A stretch of 36,255 nt of DNA from an uncultured Clostridia bacterium (lineage in GTDB: Bacteria; Bacillota; Clostridia; Christensenellales; Borkfalkiaceae): contig CAKQSI010000020.1 of assembly GCA_934272745.1 (NCBI GenBank), positions 1 through 36,255 on the forward strand, read 5' to 3'. The translations under genes and the position numbers were made by a program. The notes below the pieces were generated by a model. That model was not told the DNA's origin. It saw nothing but the letters and a program-made list of their open reading frames with translations, and did not search any database. Positions 7,844-15,180 of the stretch are shown piece by piece; the first letter of the stretch is position 1, and the number at the start of each line of letters is the position of its first letter.

Positions 7844-8025
7844 GCAGGGGCGACCACCGATTGCCCGTGAAGAAAGCAAAACGTAGGGGCGACCATCGGT
7901 CGCCCGCAAAAGGAAAGCAAAAAGTAGGGGTGACCACCGGTTGCCCGTGAAGAAAGAAAAACGTAGGGGCGACCACCGGTCGCCCGTGAAGAAAGCAAAA
8001 CGTAGGGGCGACCGTCGGTCGCCCC
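7844..8025. repeat. Array of five tandem 39-41 bp hairpin-forming units
   Basis: Units start at 7844, 7883, 7924, 7963 and 8002 and are 39, 41, 39, 39 and 24 (partial) bp long. Each begins GTAGGGGCGACC or a variant, then a 3-nt loop and GGTCGCCC, and ends in an AAGAAAGCAAAAC-like tail. Unit 3 has GGGGTGACC opposite GGTTGCCC, so the stem is kept by G-T wobble pairs. There are no spacers, which excludes CRISPR. It lies between the convergent EamA transporter and phosphoribosyltransferase genes, where it may help end transcription on either strand. Confidence 0.85.
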
Positions 8026-8039
8026 AAAAATACAAAAAT

Positions 8040-8285
8040 ATAATAATAACCTGTCGATTGCCCGCAGCCGGAAAGGGCATTCCAATCGGCAAATTTATCT
8101 TGCAGCGGGAGATATTTCGCCCGCAACCGTAAAACTTCCGCTTGCCGCCCGGAAAACTTCCGCGTGCAGCAGGAAAAACCCGCCGTCAACCGAACATACT
8201 TCCGCTTGCCGCCCGGAAAATTATCGTTTCCGGAGGGGTATTTCCGCCCGCAACCGGAAAACTCTGTATTCAGCCCGAAAAATCG
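8040..8285. repeat. Degenerate GC-rich repeats after the hairpin array
   Basis: No gene. Imperfect copies of ACTTCCGCTTGCCGCCCGG occur near 8145 and 8199, and CGCCCGCAACCG followed by AAAACT near 8117 and 8249. The units are diverged and uneven in spacing. Short open frames across them read only through the repeats. Confidence 0.55.
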
Positions 8286-8286
8286 C

Positions 8287-8829
8287 TTACAGCAGGGGAA
8301 TGGTCGCGAGATAGACGATATCTTTGCGGTTTGCCGCGTCGCCTTCCGCCAGAACGAACGCCTTTTTCTGAATGGTGCCGCCCGAAAGTTCCACCAACTT
8401 TTCCAAACCTTCCAGACTGTTGCCGGTGGAAACCACGTCGTCGATGATGCCCACTTTTTTGCCTTTCATCAGGTCGGCGTCGTGCTTGCTCAGGTACAGT
8501 TTCTGCACCTGTCCGGTCGTGATCGAGGAATTGATTTCCACTTCGATCCCGTCCTGCATATATAATTTTTTGGATTTTCTGGCAACGGCGTAATAATCGT
8601 GACCGAGTTCGCGCGCGATGCAGTGCGTGAGCTGCAATCCTTTGGATTCCGCCGTGATCAGAACTTCGCAGTCGCCCAACAGTTTGGCGAGTTCTTTCGC
8701 GCAGTGTTCGGTCAGTTTCTGATTGCCGTGCAGGTTGAAGAACGCGATCTTCACGCCGCTGGGCAGGGGCAGAATGGGGAGTTCGGCTTCGTAGCCTTTA
8801 ATATCCACTTTCAAAATGTCTTGGCTCAT
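8287..8829 (-). CDS. Adenine/xanthine-type phosphoribosyltransferase
   Basis: This 180-aa cytoplasmic type I phosphoribosyltransferase would transfer ribose-5-phosphate from PRPP to a purine base for salvage. The 13-residue PRPP-binding loop with the Asp-Asp pair (VGIIDDVVSTGNSL) is at 126-139. An ESKG segment around 61-64 and ARKSKKLYM around 83-91 resemble the flexible loop and base-binding region of Apt/Xpt-like enzymes. The length matches Apt. The start at 8829 has GGAGG 7 nt upstream and a good promoter behind it. Base specificity (adenine versus xanthine or guanine) is not decided by what I can see, so no symbol is given. It is monocistronic, on the minus strand. Confidence 0.85.
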   Translation of the reverse strand: MSQDILKVDIKGYEAELPILPLPSGVKIAFFNLHGNQKLTEHCAKELAKLLGDCEVLITAESKGLQLTHCIARELGHDYYAVARKSKKLYMQDGIEVEINSSITTGQVQKLYLSKHDADLMKGKKVGIIDDVVSTGNSLEGLEKLVELSGGTIQKKAFVLAEGDAANRKDIVYLATIPLL

Positions 8830-8864
8830 GATTTATCCTCCGTATTTCAAGGAACTACCTTTGC

Positions 8865-8893
8865 ATTATAGCACGACAGGAAAAAAAAGTAAA
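8865..8893 (-). promoter_or_regulatory. Promoter of the phosphoribosyltransferase gene
   Basis: On the minus strand TTTACT (8893-8888), 17-nt spacer, TATAAT (8870-8865), giving a leader of about 30 nt. No purine riboswitch fits in so short a leader. Confidence 0.75.
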
Positions 8894-8962
8894 CCGATTT
8901 GCGCTTTTTTACCGAAATTTTGCTTTTTGTCGGAGCCGTTTTCGATCTCTTTGCCGAATCCG

Positions 8963-8991
8963 TTGACAAACGCGCCGAAATGCGCTATCAT
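8963..8991 (+). promoter_or_regulatory. Promoter of the LacI-type regulator gene
   Basis: TTGACA (8963-8968), 17-nt spacer, TATCAT (8986-8991). The implied leader is about 140 nt and shows no known riboswitch. Confidence 0.75.
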
Positions 8992-9015
8992 TGAAAATGA
9001 AAGTGAAAATGAAAG
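8992..9015 (+). repeat. Perfect 12-bp tandem repeat at the transcription start of the LacI-type gene
   Basis: TGAAAATGAAAG occurs twice in direct succession (8992-9003 and 9004-9015), directly after the -10 and over the expected start site. The position suits a regulator-binding site, but it is not the palindrome expected for a LacI dimer. Confidence 0.6.
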
Positions 9016-9137
9016 TCAAAACGGTGAACGCCGCGGGAAAGCAGTTTTATGCTATACGGCGATAACGGAGACGGACGCAAGCCGCTCCGGACTGCGCAAT
9101 CCCGAACGAACCTTCAGCCCACGACGGAGGAGAACCT

Positions 9138-10181
9138 ATGGAAAAAGTGACCATTTACGACATTGCAAAACTTTCGGGGACGAATATCACCGCCGTTTCG
9201 CGTGCCTTTCGCGAGGACGCGAAAATTTCTCAAAAGAAGCGCGACCTGATTTTAAAAGTCGCCGAGGAACACGGTTACCGTCCCAATCCCGTGGCGGGCA
9301 GCCTGTCCAGAAAAAGCATTTCCATCGGCGTGGTATATTTTTACAGCGTGCCGGACTATTGCGACGAGCAGGTGGAAGCCATTCAAAAAAAGGCGGCGGA
9401 ACTTGCCGATTTCAAGGTTTCGACCGAAATTCTCTGCTGTAAAAACGAAGACCAGATCCGGGAAGCCTTCGACTATTTTCTCGAAAAAAAAGTGCAGGGC
9501 GTTTTGACCAACGCGCTGCCGGAAAGCGATTTCGTCCGCCCTGCCATCGACGAACTGGAACGTAACGGTATCCGCGTGGCGCTGTTCAACGCCGATTTGC
9601 CGGAATCCGACCGCACGCTCTGCGTTTCCGTGAATCTGAAATCTGCGGCACGGGCGGCAGCCGATCTGCTCAGACTGTTCGGCGCCGGCAGGGAAGTGGC
9701 GGTGTTCGCGGGCGGCAAGGGGTATACGCACAACATTTTGACGCAGTCGTTTTGCGAACGCGCGGCGTCTTTCCATATGAAAGTTTCCGGCGTGTATTTT
9801 ACGCAGGACGACCCGGAAAAAGCCGCCGCACTGGCAAAGGAAGTGCTTTCCTCCCGACCGCGTTTGTCGGGCATTTATATTTCGTCTGCGAACTCCATTC
9901 CCGTGCTGAAAGAACTGGTTATGGCGGGCAAGGCGCATAAAATCCGCGTGGTCGCTTCGGACGTATTCCCGGGGCTTGCTTCCTTTTTACGGGAAGGAAC
10001 GGTGGACGCCACCATTTATCAAAGCCCCGCGTTGCAGGCGGAAAGCGCGCTGGAATATCTGTACCGCGCCGTGCTTTCGGGCGTGAAGGAGAAAAAACAG
10101 CACTACGTCCTGCCGGAAATCGTCGTCGCGGGGAACCTCGGCTTATACGAAAAGCGGAACCCGGACGAGATTCTGGCGTAA
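9138..10181 (+). CDS. LacI-family transcriptional regulator
   Basis: This 347-aa DNA-binding repressor has an N-terminal LacI helix-turn-helix (residues ~3-50: TIYDIAKLSGTNITAVSRAF) and a hinge region around 45-58 (YRPNPVAGSLSRKS). A periplasmic-binding-protein-like effector domain follows, ending with the usual region that reports a bound sugar or nucleoside. The HTH has Asn-Ile-Thr where many members have Ser/Thr-Ser-Ala, a mild departure. GGAGGAG lies about 6 nt before the ATG. No sugar-uptake or catabolic genes flank it; downstream, rdgB begins 62 bp later. Its targets may be elsewhere, or it may regulate itself through its 5' repeat. The effector is unknown. Confidence 0.92.
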   Translation: MEKVTIYDIAKLSGTNITAVSRAFREDAKISQKKRDLILKVAEEHGYRPNPVAGSLSRKSISIGVVYFYSVPDYCDEQVEAIQKKAAELADFKVSTEILCCKNEDQIREAFDYFLEKKVQGVLTNALPESDFVRPAIDELERNGIRVALFNADLPESDRTLCVSVNLKSAARAAADLLRLFGAGREVAVFAGGKGYTHNILTQSFCERAASFHMKVSGVYFTQDDPEKAAALAKEVLSSRPRLSGIYISSANSIPVLKELVMAGKAHKIRVVASDVFPGLASFLREGTVDATIYQSPALQAESALEYLYRAVLSGVKEKKQHYVLPEIVVAGNLGLYEKRNPDEILA

Positions 10182-10243
10182 CCGAGTGTCGCAAAACTTT
10201 TTGCACGATTTGCACCCGACGGAAGAATACAAGGAGAAAACCC

Positions 10244-10912
10244 ATGTGCACGGAAAATAAAGACCGTACCGTAAAATTCGGCACCAAAACCGCTAAAGAA
10301 ACCGAAAATACCGATAAAGAAATCAAGCCTGCCGCCCGCCCCACGCTGGTGGTTGCCAGCGGAAACAAAGGTAAACTGCGCGAGATTGCGGAGATTCTGA
10401 CCGACTATGCCGTCGTCCCGATGAAAGACCTCGGCTTTACGGACGAAGTGGAGGAAACGGGCGCCACGTTTGCCGAAAATGCGTACATTAAGGCTTCCGC
10501 CGTGGCAAAAGCGTTGGGGCTTCCCGCTCTTGCGGACGACAGCGGACTTTCGGTAGACGCGCTTTCCGGCGCGCCCGGCGTTTACAGCGCAAGATATGCC
10601 GGCGTGCACGGCGACGACGCGGCGAACAACCGCAAACTGCTTTCCGCTTTAAGCGGCGTAGAAGAAAAAGACCGCACGGCAAAATTCTGTTCCGCCGTGG
10701 TTTTGTGCTGCCCGGACGGCAGCGCCGTGACCGGATACGGCGAGACGTATGGCAGAATTCTGTTCGCGCCCGAGGGGCAAAGCGGTTTCGGGTACGACCC
10801 GTTATTTTACAGTTTCGATTTGAAAAAGAGTTTCGGCACCGCTTCCGCACAAGAAAAAAATGCGGTCAGCCACCGCTACCGCGCGCTGGTCGATCTGAAG
10901 AAAAAGTTATGA
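10244..10912 (+). CDS. rdgB: XTP/dITP pyrophosphatase with N-terminal extension
   Basis: This 222-aa RdgB/HAM1 house-cleaning enzyme hydrolyses non-canonical purine triphosphates (ITP, dITP, XTP) to monophosphates. The nucleotide-binding SGNKGK segment is at 39-44, followed by the ETGATFAENAYIKA helix, ADDSGLSVDAL with its catalytic acidic residues, and PGVYSARYAG. A GYDPLFY motif lies near residue 185. The core normally starts near residue 34; the first ~33 residues are a Lys/Thr/Glu-rich tail unlike the family. AAGGAG sits 7 nt before this ATG, so the extension appears real. Its stop overlaps the next start as ATGA, matching the ysnA-ysnB pairing of Bacillus. Confidence 0.95.
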   Translation: MCTENKDRTVKFGTKTAKETENTDKEIKPAARPTLVVASGNKGKLREIAEILTDYAVVPMKDLGFTDEVEETGATFAENAYIKASAVAKALGLPALADDSGLSVDALSGAPGVYSARYAGVHGDDAANNRKLLSALSGVEEKDRTAKFCSAVVLCCPDGSAVTGYGETYGRILFAPEGQSGFGYDPLFYSFDLKKSFGTASAQEKNAVSHRYRALVDLKKKL

Positions 10913-11382
10913 AAAGCGCCATCGTCCTTTCGGATACGCACGGTAATATGGCGACGGTCGAAAAAATGCTGCCGCTCCTCAGGGAAGCGGACTACGTTTT
11001 TCACCTCGGAGACGGGGCGGCGGATCTGTCGCGCTATTATAAGGAATTGCAAGGCAAGCTGTTTTCGGTCGGCGGCAACTGCGACGTGTTTTATACGGGC
11101 GACAGGGAAGGAGTCGTCGAGGTTGAGGGTGTCAAGGTTTTCTATTGTCACGGACACCGTTATTCGGTCAAGCGCGGCACGGACGAACTTCTTGCGCGGG
11201 CAAAGGAAGTCGGGGCGCAGGTCGCCCTGTACGGACACACGCACGAAGCGCGCATTGACGAGGTTGACGGGGTGACGATGATCAACCCCGGGGCGCTGAC
11301 GAGGTTCACCGCAAAGCCCTCTTATTGCTACCTCGCGTTCTACGGCGGAAAATTTACGGCGAAAATTGTGGAAATATTTTGA
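10909..11382 (+). CDS. YfcE/MJ0936-family metallophosphoesterase
   Basis: This 157-aa calcineurin-like phosphoesterase shows the dimetal motifs in order: D-x-H in LSDTHGN, GD in HLGDGAAD, GNCD in VGGNCD, a CHGH segment, and GHTH in YGHTHEAR, followed by the family NPGAL ending. Family members cleave phosphodiesters with Mn or Ni; the natural substrate is unsettled. The ATG at 10909 overlaps the rdgB stop by 4 nt, so translation is probably coupled. Longer open frame upstream reads through rdgB out of frame and is rejected. The same order (rdgB then ysnB) occurs in Bacillus subtilis. Confidence 0.92.
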   Translation: MKSAIVLSDTHGNMATVEKMLPLLREADYVFHLGDGAADLSRYYKELQGKLFSVGGNCDVFYTGDREGVVEVEGVKVFYCHGHRYSVKRGTDELLARAKEVGAQVALYGHTHEARIDEVDGVTMINPGALTRFTAKPSYCYLAFYGGKFTAKIVEIF

Positions 11383-11400
11383 ATTTTCGCTTTAAAATAA

Positions 11401-11429
11401 TTGACAAGGGTTGTCGGATTTGCTATAAT
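11401..11429 (+). promoter_or_regulatory. tRNA operon promoter
   Basis: TTGACA (11401-11406), 17-nt spacer, TATAAT (11424-11429): a perfect consensus, 22 bp before the first tRNA. Confidence 0.92.
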
Positions 11430-11451
11430 AGCCAAGCGTTGAGTTTGAAAT

Positions 11452-11525
<74 letters not shown>

Positions 11526-11550
11526 AATTACCGTTAACAGCGCGAAGTAT

Positions 11551-11627
11551 GTGCCTGTAGCTCAGTCGGATAGAGCAACAGCCTTCTAAGCTGTGGGTCA
11601 GGGGTTCGAATCCCTTCAGGCACGCCA
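11551..11627 (+). tRNA. tRNA-Arg (TCT)
   Basis: 77 nt with CCA. Acceptor GTGCCTG/CAGGCAC, anticodon stem ACAGC/GCTGT, loop CTTCTAA, anticodon TCT reading AGA/AGG. Confidence 0.96.
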
Positions 11628-11642
11628 ATCAATCCAAATAAT

Positions 11643-11719
11643 GGCGGGCTTAGCTCAGTAGGTAGAGCGCCAGATTGTGGCTCTGGAGGTCAAGAGTTCG
11701 ATCCTCTTAGCTCGCCCCA
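11643..11719 (+). tRNA. tRNA-His (GTG)
   Basis: Includes the extra 5' G (-1) opposite discriminator C that is the hallmark of bacterial tRNA-His. Acceptor GCGGGCT/AGCTCGC with one G-T pair, anticodon stem CCAGA/TCTGG, loop TTGTGGC, anticodon GTG. CCA is encoded. Confidence 0.95.
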
Positions 11720-11733
11720 TTTTTTCGATTCGT

Positions 11734-11808
11734 TGGGGTATCGCCAAGCGGTAAGGCACCAGATTTTGATTCTGGCATTCGTTGGTTCAAATCCAGCTAC
11801 CCCAGCCA
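11734..11808 (+). tRNA. tRNA-Gln (TTG)
   Basis: 75 nt with CCA. Acceptor TGGGGTA/TACCCCA, anticodon stem CCAGA/TCTGG, loop TTTTGAT, anticodon TTG. Confidence 0.95.
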
Positions 11809-11813
11809 TTTAC

Positions 11814-11889
11814 GGTTCATTAGCTCAGTTGGCAGAGCACGTGACTTTTAATCACGGTGTCCCGAGTTCGAATCTCGGATGAATCACCA
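11814..11889 (+). tRNA. tRNA-Lys (TTT)
   Basis: 76 nt with CCA. Acceptor GGTTCAT/ATGAATC with one G-T pair, anticodon stem CGTGA/TCACG, loop CTTTTAA, anticodon TTT. Confidence 0.95.
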
Positions 11890-11893
11890 TTTT

Positions 11894-11969
11894 GCACCTT
11901 TAGCTCAGTTGGTAGAGCAACTGACTCTTAATCAGTGGGTCCCGGGTTCGAGTCCCTGAAGGTGCACCA
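11894..11969 (+). tRNA. tRNA-Lys (CTT)
   Basis: 76 nt with CCA. Acceptor GCACCTT/AAGGTGC, anticodon stem ACTGA/TCAGT, loop CTCTTAA, anticodon CTT. Last tRNA of the operon, 6 bp before the terminator stem. Confidence 0.95.
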
Positions 11970-11975
11970 GACAGT

Positions 11976-12009
11976 AGCGTAAGTCATTCGTTTGGCTTAC
12001 GCTTTTTTT
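11976..12009 (+). terminator. tRNA operon terminator
   Basis: AGCGTAAG (11976-11983) pairs with CTTACGCT (11996-12003) and is followed by seven T residues. Confidence 0.92.
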
Positions 12010-12017
12010 GTGACACA

Positions 12018-12058
12018 ACGAAACGCCTGCCGGGATGCGAGCCCGGCAGGCGTTTCGT
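12018..12058 (-). terminator. Long perfect hairpin after the amino-acid ABC operon
   Basis: A 17-bp perfect stem (12018-12034 with 12042-12058) with a 7-nt loop lies about 115 bp beyond the ATPase stop on the minus strand. It lacks a proper T tract on either strand, so it may stabilise the 3' end or block read-through between the convergent tRNA and ABC operons rather than act as a classic terminator. Confidence 0.5.
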
Positions 12059-12172
12059 ATGAAACGATTATTTATCCGCAACCGACAGAAAAAGTCTTTC
12101 CGAAAGGCAGGCGCGTTTGTCCCGGATTCCCCGATTGCAGGGGAAAGCGGAACTTATGCGCAACTCCGTCTT

Positions 12173-12916
12173 TTAATTCAGCACGCGTTCCAGAAAAGCG
12201 CGGGTGCGTTCCTCTTTGGGCGCGGTGAACATTTCTGCGGGGGAGGACTGCTCCACAATGACGCCGTCGTCCATAAAGACGACTTTGGTTGCAACGTCGC
12301 GCGCAAAGCCCATTTCGTGCGTGACGACCAGCATGGTCAAGCCGCTTTTTGCAAGGTCTTTCATGACCGCAAGCACTTCGCCCACCATTTCGGGGTCGAG
12401 CGCGCTGGTCGGCTCGTCAAACAAAAGCGCTTCCGGCTGCATGGCAAGCGCCCGCGCAATGGCAACGCGCTGTTTTTGCCCGCCCGAAAGTTGCCCCGGG
12501 CGCGCGTTGACGTAGGCGTCCATACCTACCAGTTTTAAATACCGCAGGGCGGTTTCTTCCGCTTCTGCTTTGGACATTTTCAGCACCTTTTCGGGTCCGA
12601 TCGTGCAATTTTTCAGCACGGACATATTGCCAAACAAATTAAAACTCTGGAACACCATACCGACGCGCTGCCGTAGTTCCGCCGCGCTTTTTGCACCCGT
12701 CACGTCTTCGCCGTGAAACAAAATTTCGCCCGAAGTCGGCTTTTCAAACAGATTGACGCACCGAAGCAGCGTGGATTTTCCGCTGCCGGAAGAACCGATA
12801 ATGCAGGTTACGTCCCCCCGAAAAACGTCAAAATCGACGTCTTTCAACACTTCGTGGTCGCCGAACGTTTTTTTCAGGTGTCGGATCTCGATGATTTTTT
12901 CTCTTGCTTCAGCCAT
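12173..12916 (-). CDS. Polar amino-acid ABC transporter ATPase (GlnQ type), probable lysine importer
   Basis: This 247-aa ATPase belongs to the PAAT group. Walker A GSSGSGKST is at 41-49, signature LSGGQ at 143-147, Walker B LLFDEP at ~164-169 and a VTHEMGFAR switch region near 196-204, all typical of GlnQ/ArtP. It starts inside the 3' end of the fused binding-protein/permease gene (8-bp overlap), with GGAGG 8 nt before the ATG, so it is co-translated. The substrate is inferred from the upstream lysine riboswitch, not from the ATPase itself. It is last in the minus-strand operon. Confidence 0.94.
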   Translation of the reverse strand: MAEAREKIIEIRHLKKTFGDHEVLKDVDFDVFRGDVTCIIGSSGSGKSTLLRCVNLFEKPTSGEILFHGEDVTGAKSAAELRQRVGMVFQSFNLFGNMSVLKNCTIGPEKVLKMSKAEAEETALRYLKLVGMDAYVNARPGQLSGGQKQRVAIARALAMQPEALLFDEPTSALDPEMVGEVLAVMKDLAKSGLTMLVVTHEMGFARDVATKVVFMDDGVIVEQSSPAEMFTAPKEERTRAFLERVLN

Positions 12917-14570
12917 TGTTTTGTCCTCCCGTGGCGGTGTTTTCCCGCGCGAACGACTCCGCGTCCATGTTTTGCGAACCCAGCACGACGTAATTTTTCT
13001 TGCCGTCCATCTTCTTTTCGATCAGGCGCAGAACGCGCGTCACGCCAAACGTCAGCACGAAATAGATCGCCGCAACCAACAGATAGGTGGCAAAGGTATT
13101 AAAGTTGATGGAAACGATGGTTTTTGCCTGAAAATACAGTTCGGTAAAGCCGATAACGTTCAGAACCGACGTATCCTTGATATTGATGACAAACTCGTTC
13201 GCCACGCTGGGGAGAATATTCCTGAGCGCCTGCGGCAGAACGACGTACCGCATAGTCTGGAAGTGCGACATGCCGACGGCGTACGCGCCTTCCGTCTGCC
13301 CCTTGTCGACCGACAAAATCCCGCCGCGCACGATTTCCGCCATATAGGCGCCCGTGTTCACGGAAACGATCAGAAGCCCGGCGAAAATGACGTTCATCGT
13401 CCGTCCGCCGTGAAGTAGCGCAAATCCCCAGAAGATGACCATGGACTGCACCATCATAGGCGTTCCGCGGAAGATCTCGATATATGCGGAAAGCAGAAAG
13501 TCCGCAATTTTTTTCAGCGCGGCAAGCGCTTTGTTTTTCGGCTTGGGCGTCGTGCGGAAAATACCGATCAGAATACCGATCAGAAGCCCCAGCACCGTAC
13601 TGACCAGCGAAACCAGCAGGGTATAACCCACGCCCTGCAGAATCCAGCCGCCGTATTTTTTGAGAATTTCGCCCATGGCGGCAAATAAGCCGGGATCCTT
13701 GGGTTCTTCTCCTTCTACGACGCTGGAACCGGTTGCGTAGGCGGTCGCCTCCAGCATCAGGTTCAGGCGGTCTTCTTCCGAAAGGGAAGCGAGCACTTCG
13801 TTGACGGCGGAGCGGAATTTGCTGCCCTTGGTCATGCCGACGGCGATCTGCGCGTCCCCGGGAGAAGCGATGAATCCCGTGACGTTATTGACCAGAGGAA
13901 TATAGGTCAGTTCGGGGTTGGAAGCGCAGTCGGACTTTGCGCCCGGTTCTTCCGCCACGTAGCCGTCCACCGCGCCGGTCTTTAAGGCGTTGACCATTTC
14001 GGGAAAAGTTGCCATGGGGGTCTTGCGCGTATAACCGTAGGTTGCGGCTTCCGCCTGCAGCGCTTCGTCGTGGAAGGTGCCGCTCTGTGCCACAAGGTTT
14101 GCCCCGGCGAAGTCCGCAAGCGAAGTCGCGTTTTCATAGGTCGAACCCTTTTTCACCACGATGACCAACTGGCTTTCGTAATAAGGGTCGGAAAAATCCA
14201 CCTGCTCTTTGCGCTTGTCGGTGGGACTCATGCCTGCGATGATCAGGTCCAGCGTCCCTGCCTGTACGGCGGGGATTAAAGCGTCGAAATCGTAATATTT
14301 TACGATGACCAGTTCCTTGCCGAGCGCTTCCGCGATTTTTTTAGCGATCATCACGTCGTAACCGTTGGCGTACCCCGCCGCGTTGGAAATTTTCACGGCG
14401 CCGTTTTGTTTGTCCGTCTGGGTGTAGTTAAACGGCGCATAGCCGCATTCCATGCCGACGTACACCTTGCTTTCGTCCTTGCTTTTTCCGCAGGATGCGA
14501 GGATTCCCGCGCTGAAAAACAGCAGCAGCACGGCGGAAATAAAGCAAAGGGGCTTTTTCATACTCTTCAT
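12909..14570 (-). CDS. Fused amino-acid binding lipoprotein and ABC permease, probable lysine importer
   Basis: This 553-aa protein joins a substrate-binding domain to a permease. Residues 1-27 are a lipoprotein signal with an LASC lipobox (Cys27); ~38-280 is a PBPb-type polar amino-acid binding domain (GYAPFN, FSDPYYESQL, KTGAVDGY segments). From ~300 a HisM/GlnP-type permease follows, with the loop around SHFQTMRYVVLPQALRNILP coupling to the ATPase. Binding-permease fusions are known in Gram-positives (GlnP-like), but a lipobox on a protein also held by transmembrane helices is notable. The ATG at 14570 has AAGGAG 7 nt upstream; the frame is open further but passes into the riboswitch leader. 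Lysine is inferred as ligand from that riboswitch; arginine, ornithine or diaminopimelate remain possible. Confidence 0.93.
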   Translation of the reverse strand: MKSMKKPLCFISAVLLLFFSAGILASCGKSKDESKVYVGMECGYAPFNYTQTDKQNGAVKISNAAGYANGYDVMIAKKIAEALGKELVIVKYYDFDALIPAVQAGTLDLIIAGMSPTDKRKEQVDFSDPYYESQLVIVVKKGSTYENATSLADFAGANLVAQSGTFHDEALQAEAATYGYTRKTPMATFPEMVNALKTGAVDGYVAEEPGAKSDCASNPELTYIPLVNNVTGFIASPGDAQIAVGMTKGSKFRSAVNEVLASLSEEDRLNLMLEATAYATGSSVVEGEEPKDPGLFAAMGEILKKYGGWILQGVGYTLLVSLVSTVLGLLIGILIGIFRTTPKPKNKALAALKKIADFLLSAYIEIFRGTPMMVQSMVIFWGFALLHGGRTMNVIFAGLLIVSVNTGAYMAEIVRGGILSVDKGQTEGAYAVGMSHFQTMRYVVLPQALRNILPSVANEFVINIKDTSVLNVIGFTELYFQAKTIVSINFNTFATYLLVAAIYFVLTFGVTRVLRLIEKKMDGKKNYVVLGSQNMDAESFARENTATGGQNNG

Positions 14571-14621
14571 ACACACACTCCTTCTGCCGGAATAATTCCG
14601 GCGCCGGCGGGGAAAAGAGGT

Positions 14622-14641
14622 AAAAAAACGCCGCAACGGCG
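14622..14641 (-). terminator. Riboswitch expression-platform terminator
   Basis: On the minus strand CGCCG-TTG-CGGCG (14641-14629) is followed by seven T residues (14628-14622). A GCCGCA segment near 14660 can pair with the TGCGGC of the terminator arm, giving a plausible antiterminator. This fits lysine-induced termination as in the Bacillus L-box. Confidence 0.8.
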
Positions 14642-14697
14642 CAAACGCGTCACTGCGGCAAACATACCGAAAAGTATGCAAAAAGCACAGAAATCGC

Positions 14698-14859
14698 GAT
14701 AGCGCTCCGCCGGGTCACGGCGACAGTTCTGCGCATCTTATACGCAGCCCCAGGAAACGGAAACGATCGGCTCCTCTCCGTATCCTTCGGCGATTTTCCC
14801 TTTCCCGCCCGGGCAATGCCGTTTCCCGTGCGGTACTCTTAAAAATCGCAACCTCTATC
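14698..14859 (-). ncRNA. Lysine (L-box) riboswitch aptamer
   Basis: About 162 nt on the minus strand carry the L-box signature in order: GATAGAGGT at the 5' end (14859), AAGAGTA, GGGAAA, CGCCGAAGG, CTGGGGC, ACTGTCGC, and GGAG followed by CTATC closing P1 with GATAG. These are the same conserved blocks found in the B. subtilis lysC leader. It sits between a consensus promoter and a terminator upstream of the amino-acid importer, so high lysine should shut off importer expression. Confidence 0.94.
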
Positions 14860-14885
14860 CGAAAATATTTTTGAAATTTAGGCGC

Positions 14886-14914
14886 ATTATACCAGTAAAC
14901 GCCGCCGTTGTCAA
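14886..14914 (-). promoter_or_regulatory. Promoter of the lysine-riboswitch operon
   Basis: On the minus strand TTGACA (14914-14909), 17-nt spacer, TATAAT (14891-14886): perfect consensus, about 27 nt before the aptamer. Confidence 0.92.
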
Positions 14915-15122
14915 ACGTCTGAAGGCAAAAAACGCATTTTTCTTTCGCCTCTGCTATAACGATTGGTTATACCGGGTATAGGTCGGGCACCGATGCCGCT
15001 GCGGGCGGAATTTTTCTCCGCGGTGCGGGAAACGTAAAAATTTTTTGCGGCGCGGAAGCCGCCAAAGAAACCTCCGGCAAACGGTATCCGTCAAAGAAAC
15101 CCGCTTACGCCCCCAAAAAGGT

Positions 15123-15151
15123 TTGCCCTTGCCGCCGAAATGTGGTACAAT
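15123..15151 (+). promoter_or_regulatory. Promoter of the M42 peptidase gene
   Basis: TTGCCC (15123-15128), 17-nt spacer, TACAAT (15146-15151), about 30 nt before the start codon. The MATE-HAD gene 46 bp after the peptidase may share this transcript. The stretch 14915-15122 shows no gene. Confidence 0.7.
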
Positions 15152-15180
15152 ACGGAAAACGGAACCAAAGAGGTGCAAAA

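Noticed and set aside
7844..8025. CRISPR array
   Set aside because: Units are contiguous without unique spacers, and no cas genes are present.
7767..8189. Overlapping minus-strand open frames of 82-140 aa with repeated segments
   Set aside because: They are translations of the tandem hairpin repeats in several frames, with no ribosome site.
14571..14681. Earlier start for the fused binding protein at 14681
   Set aside because: It would place coding sequence across the riboswitch expression platform and terminator; the Shine-Dalgarno and lipoprotein signal fix the start at 14570.
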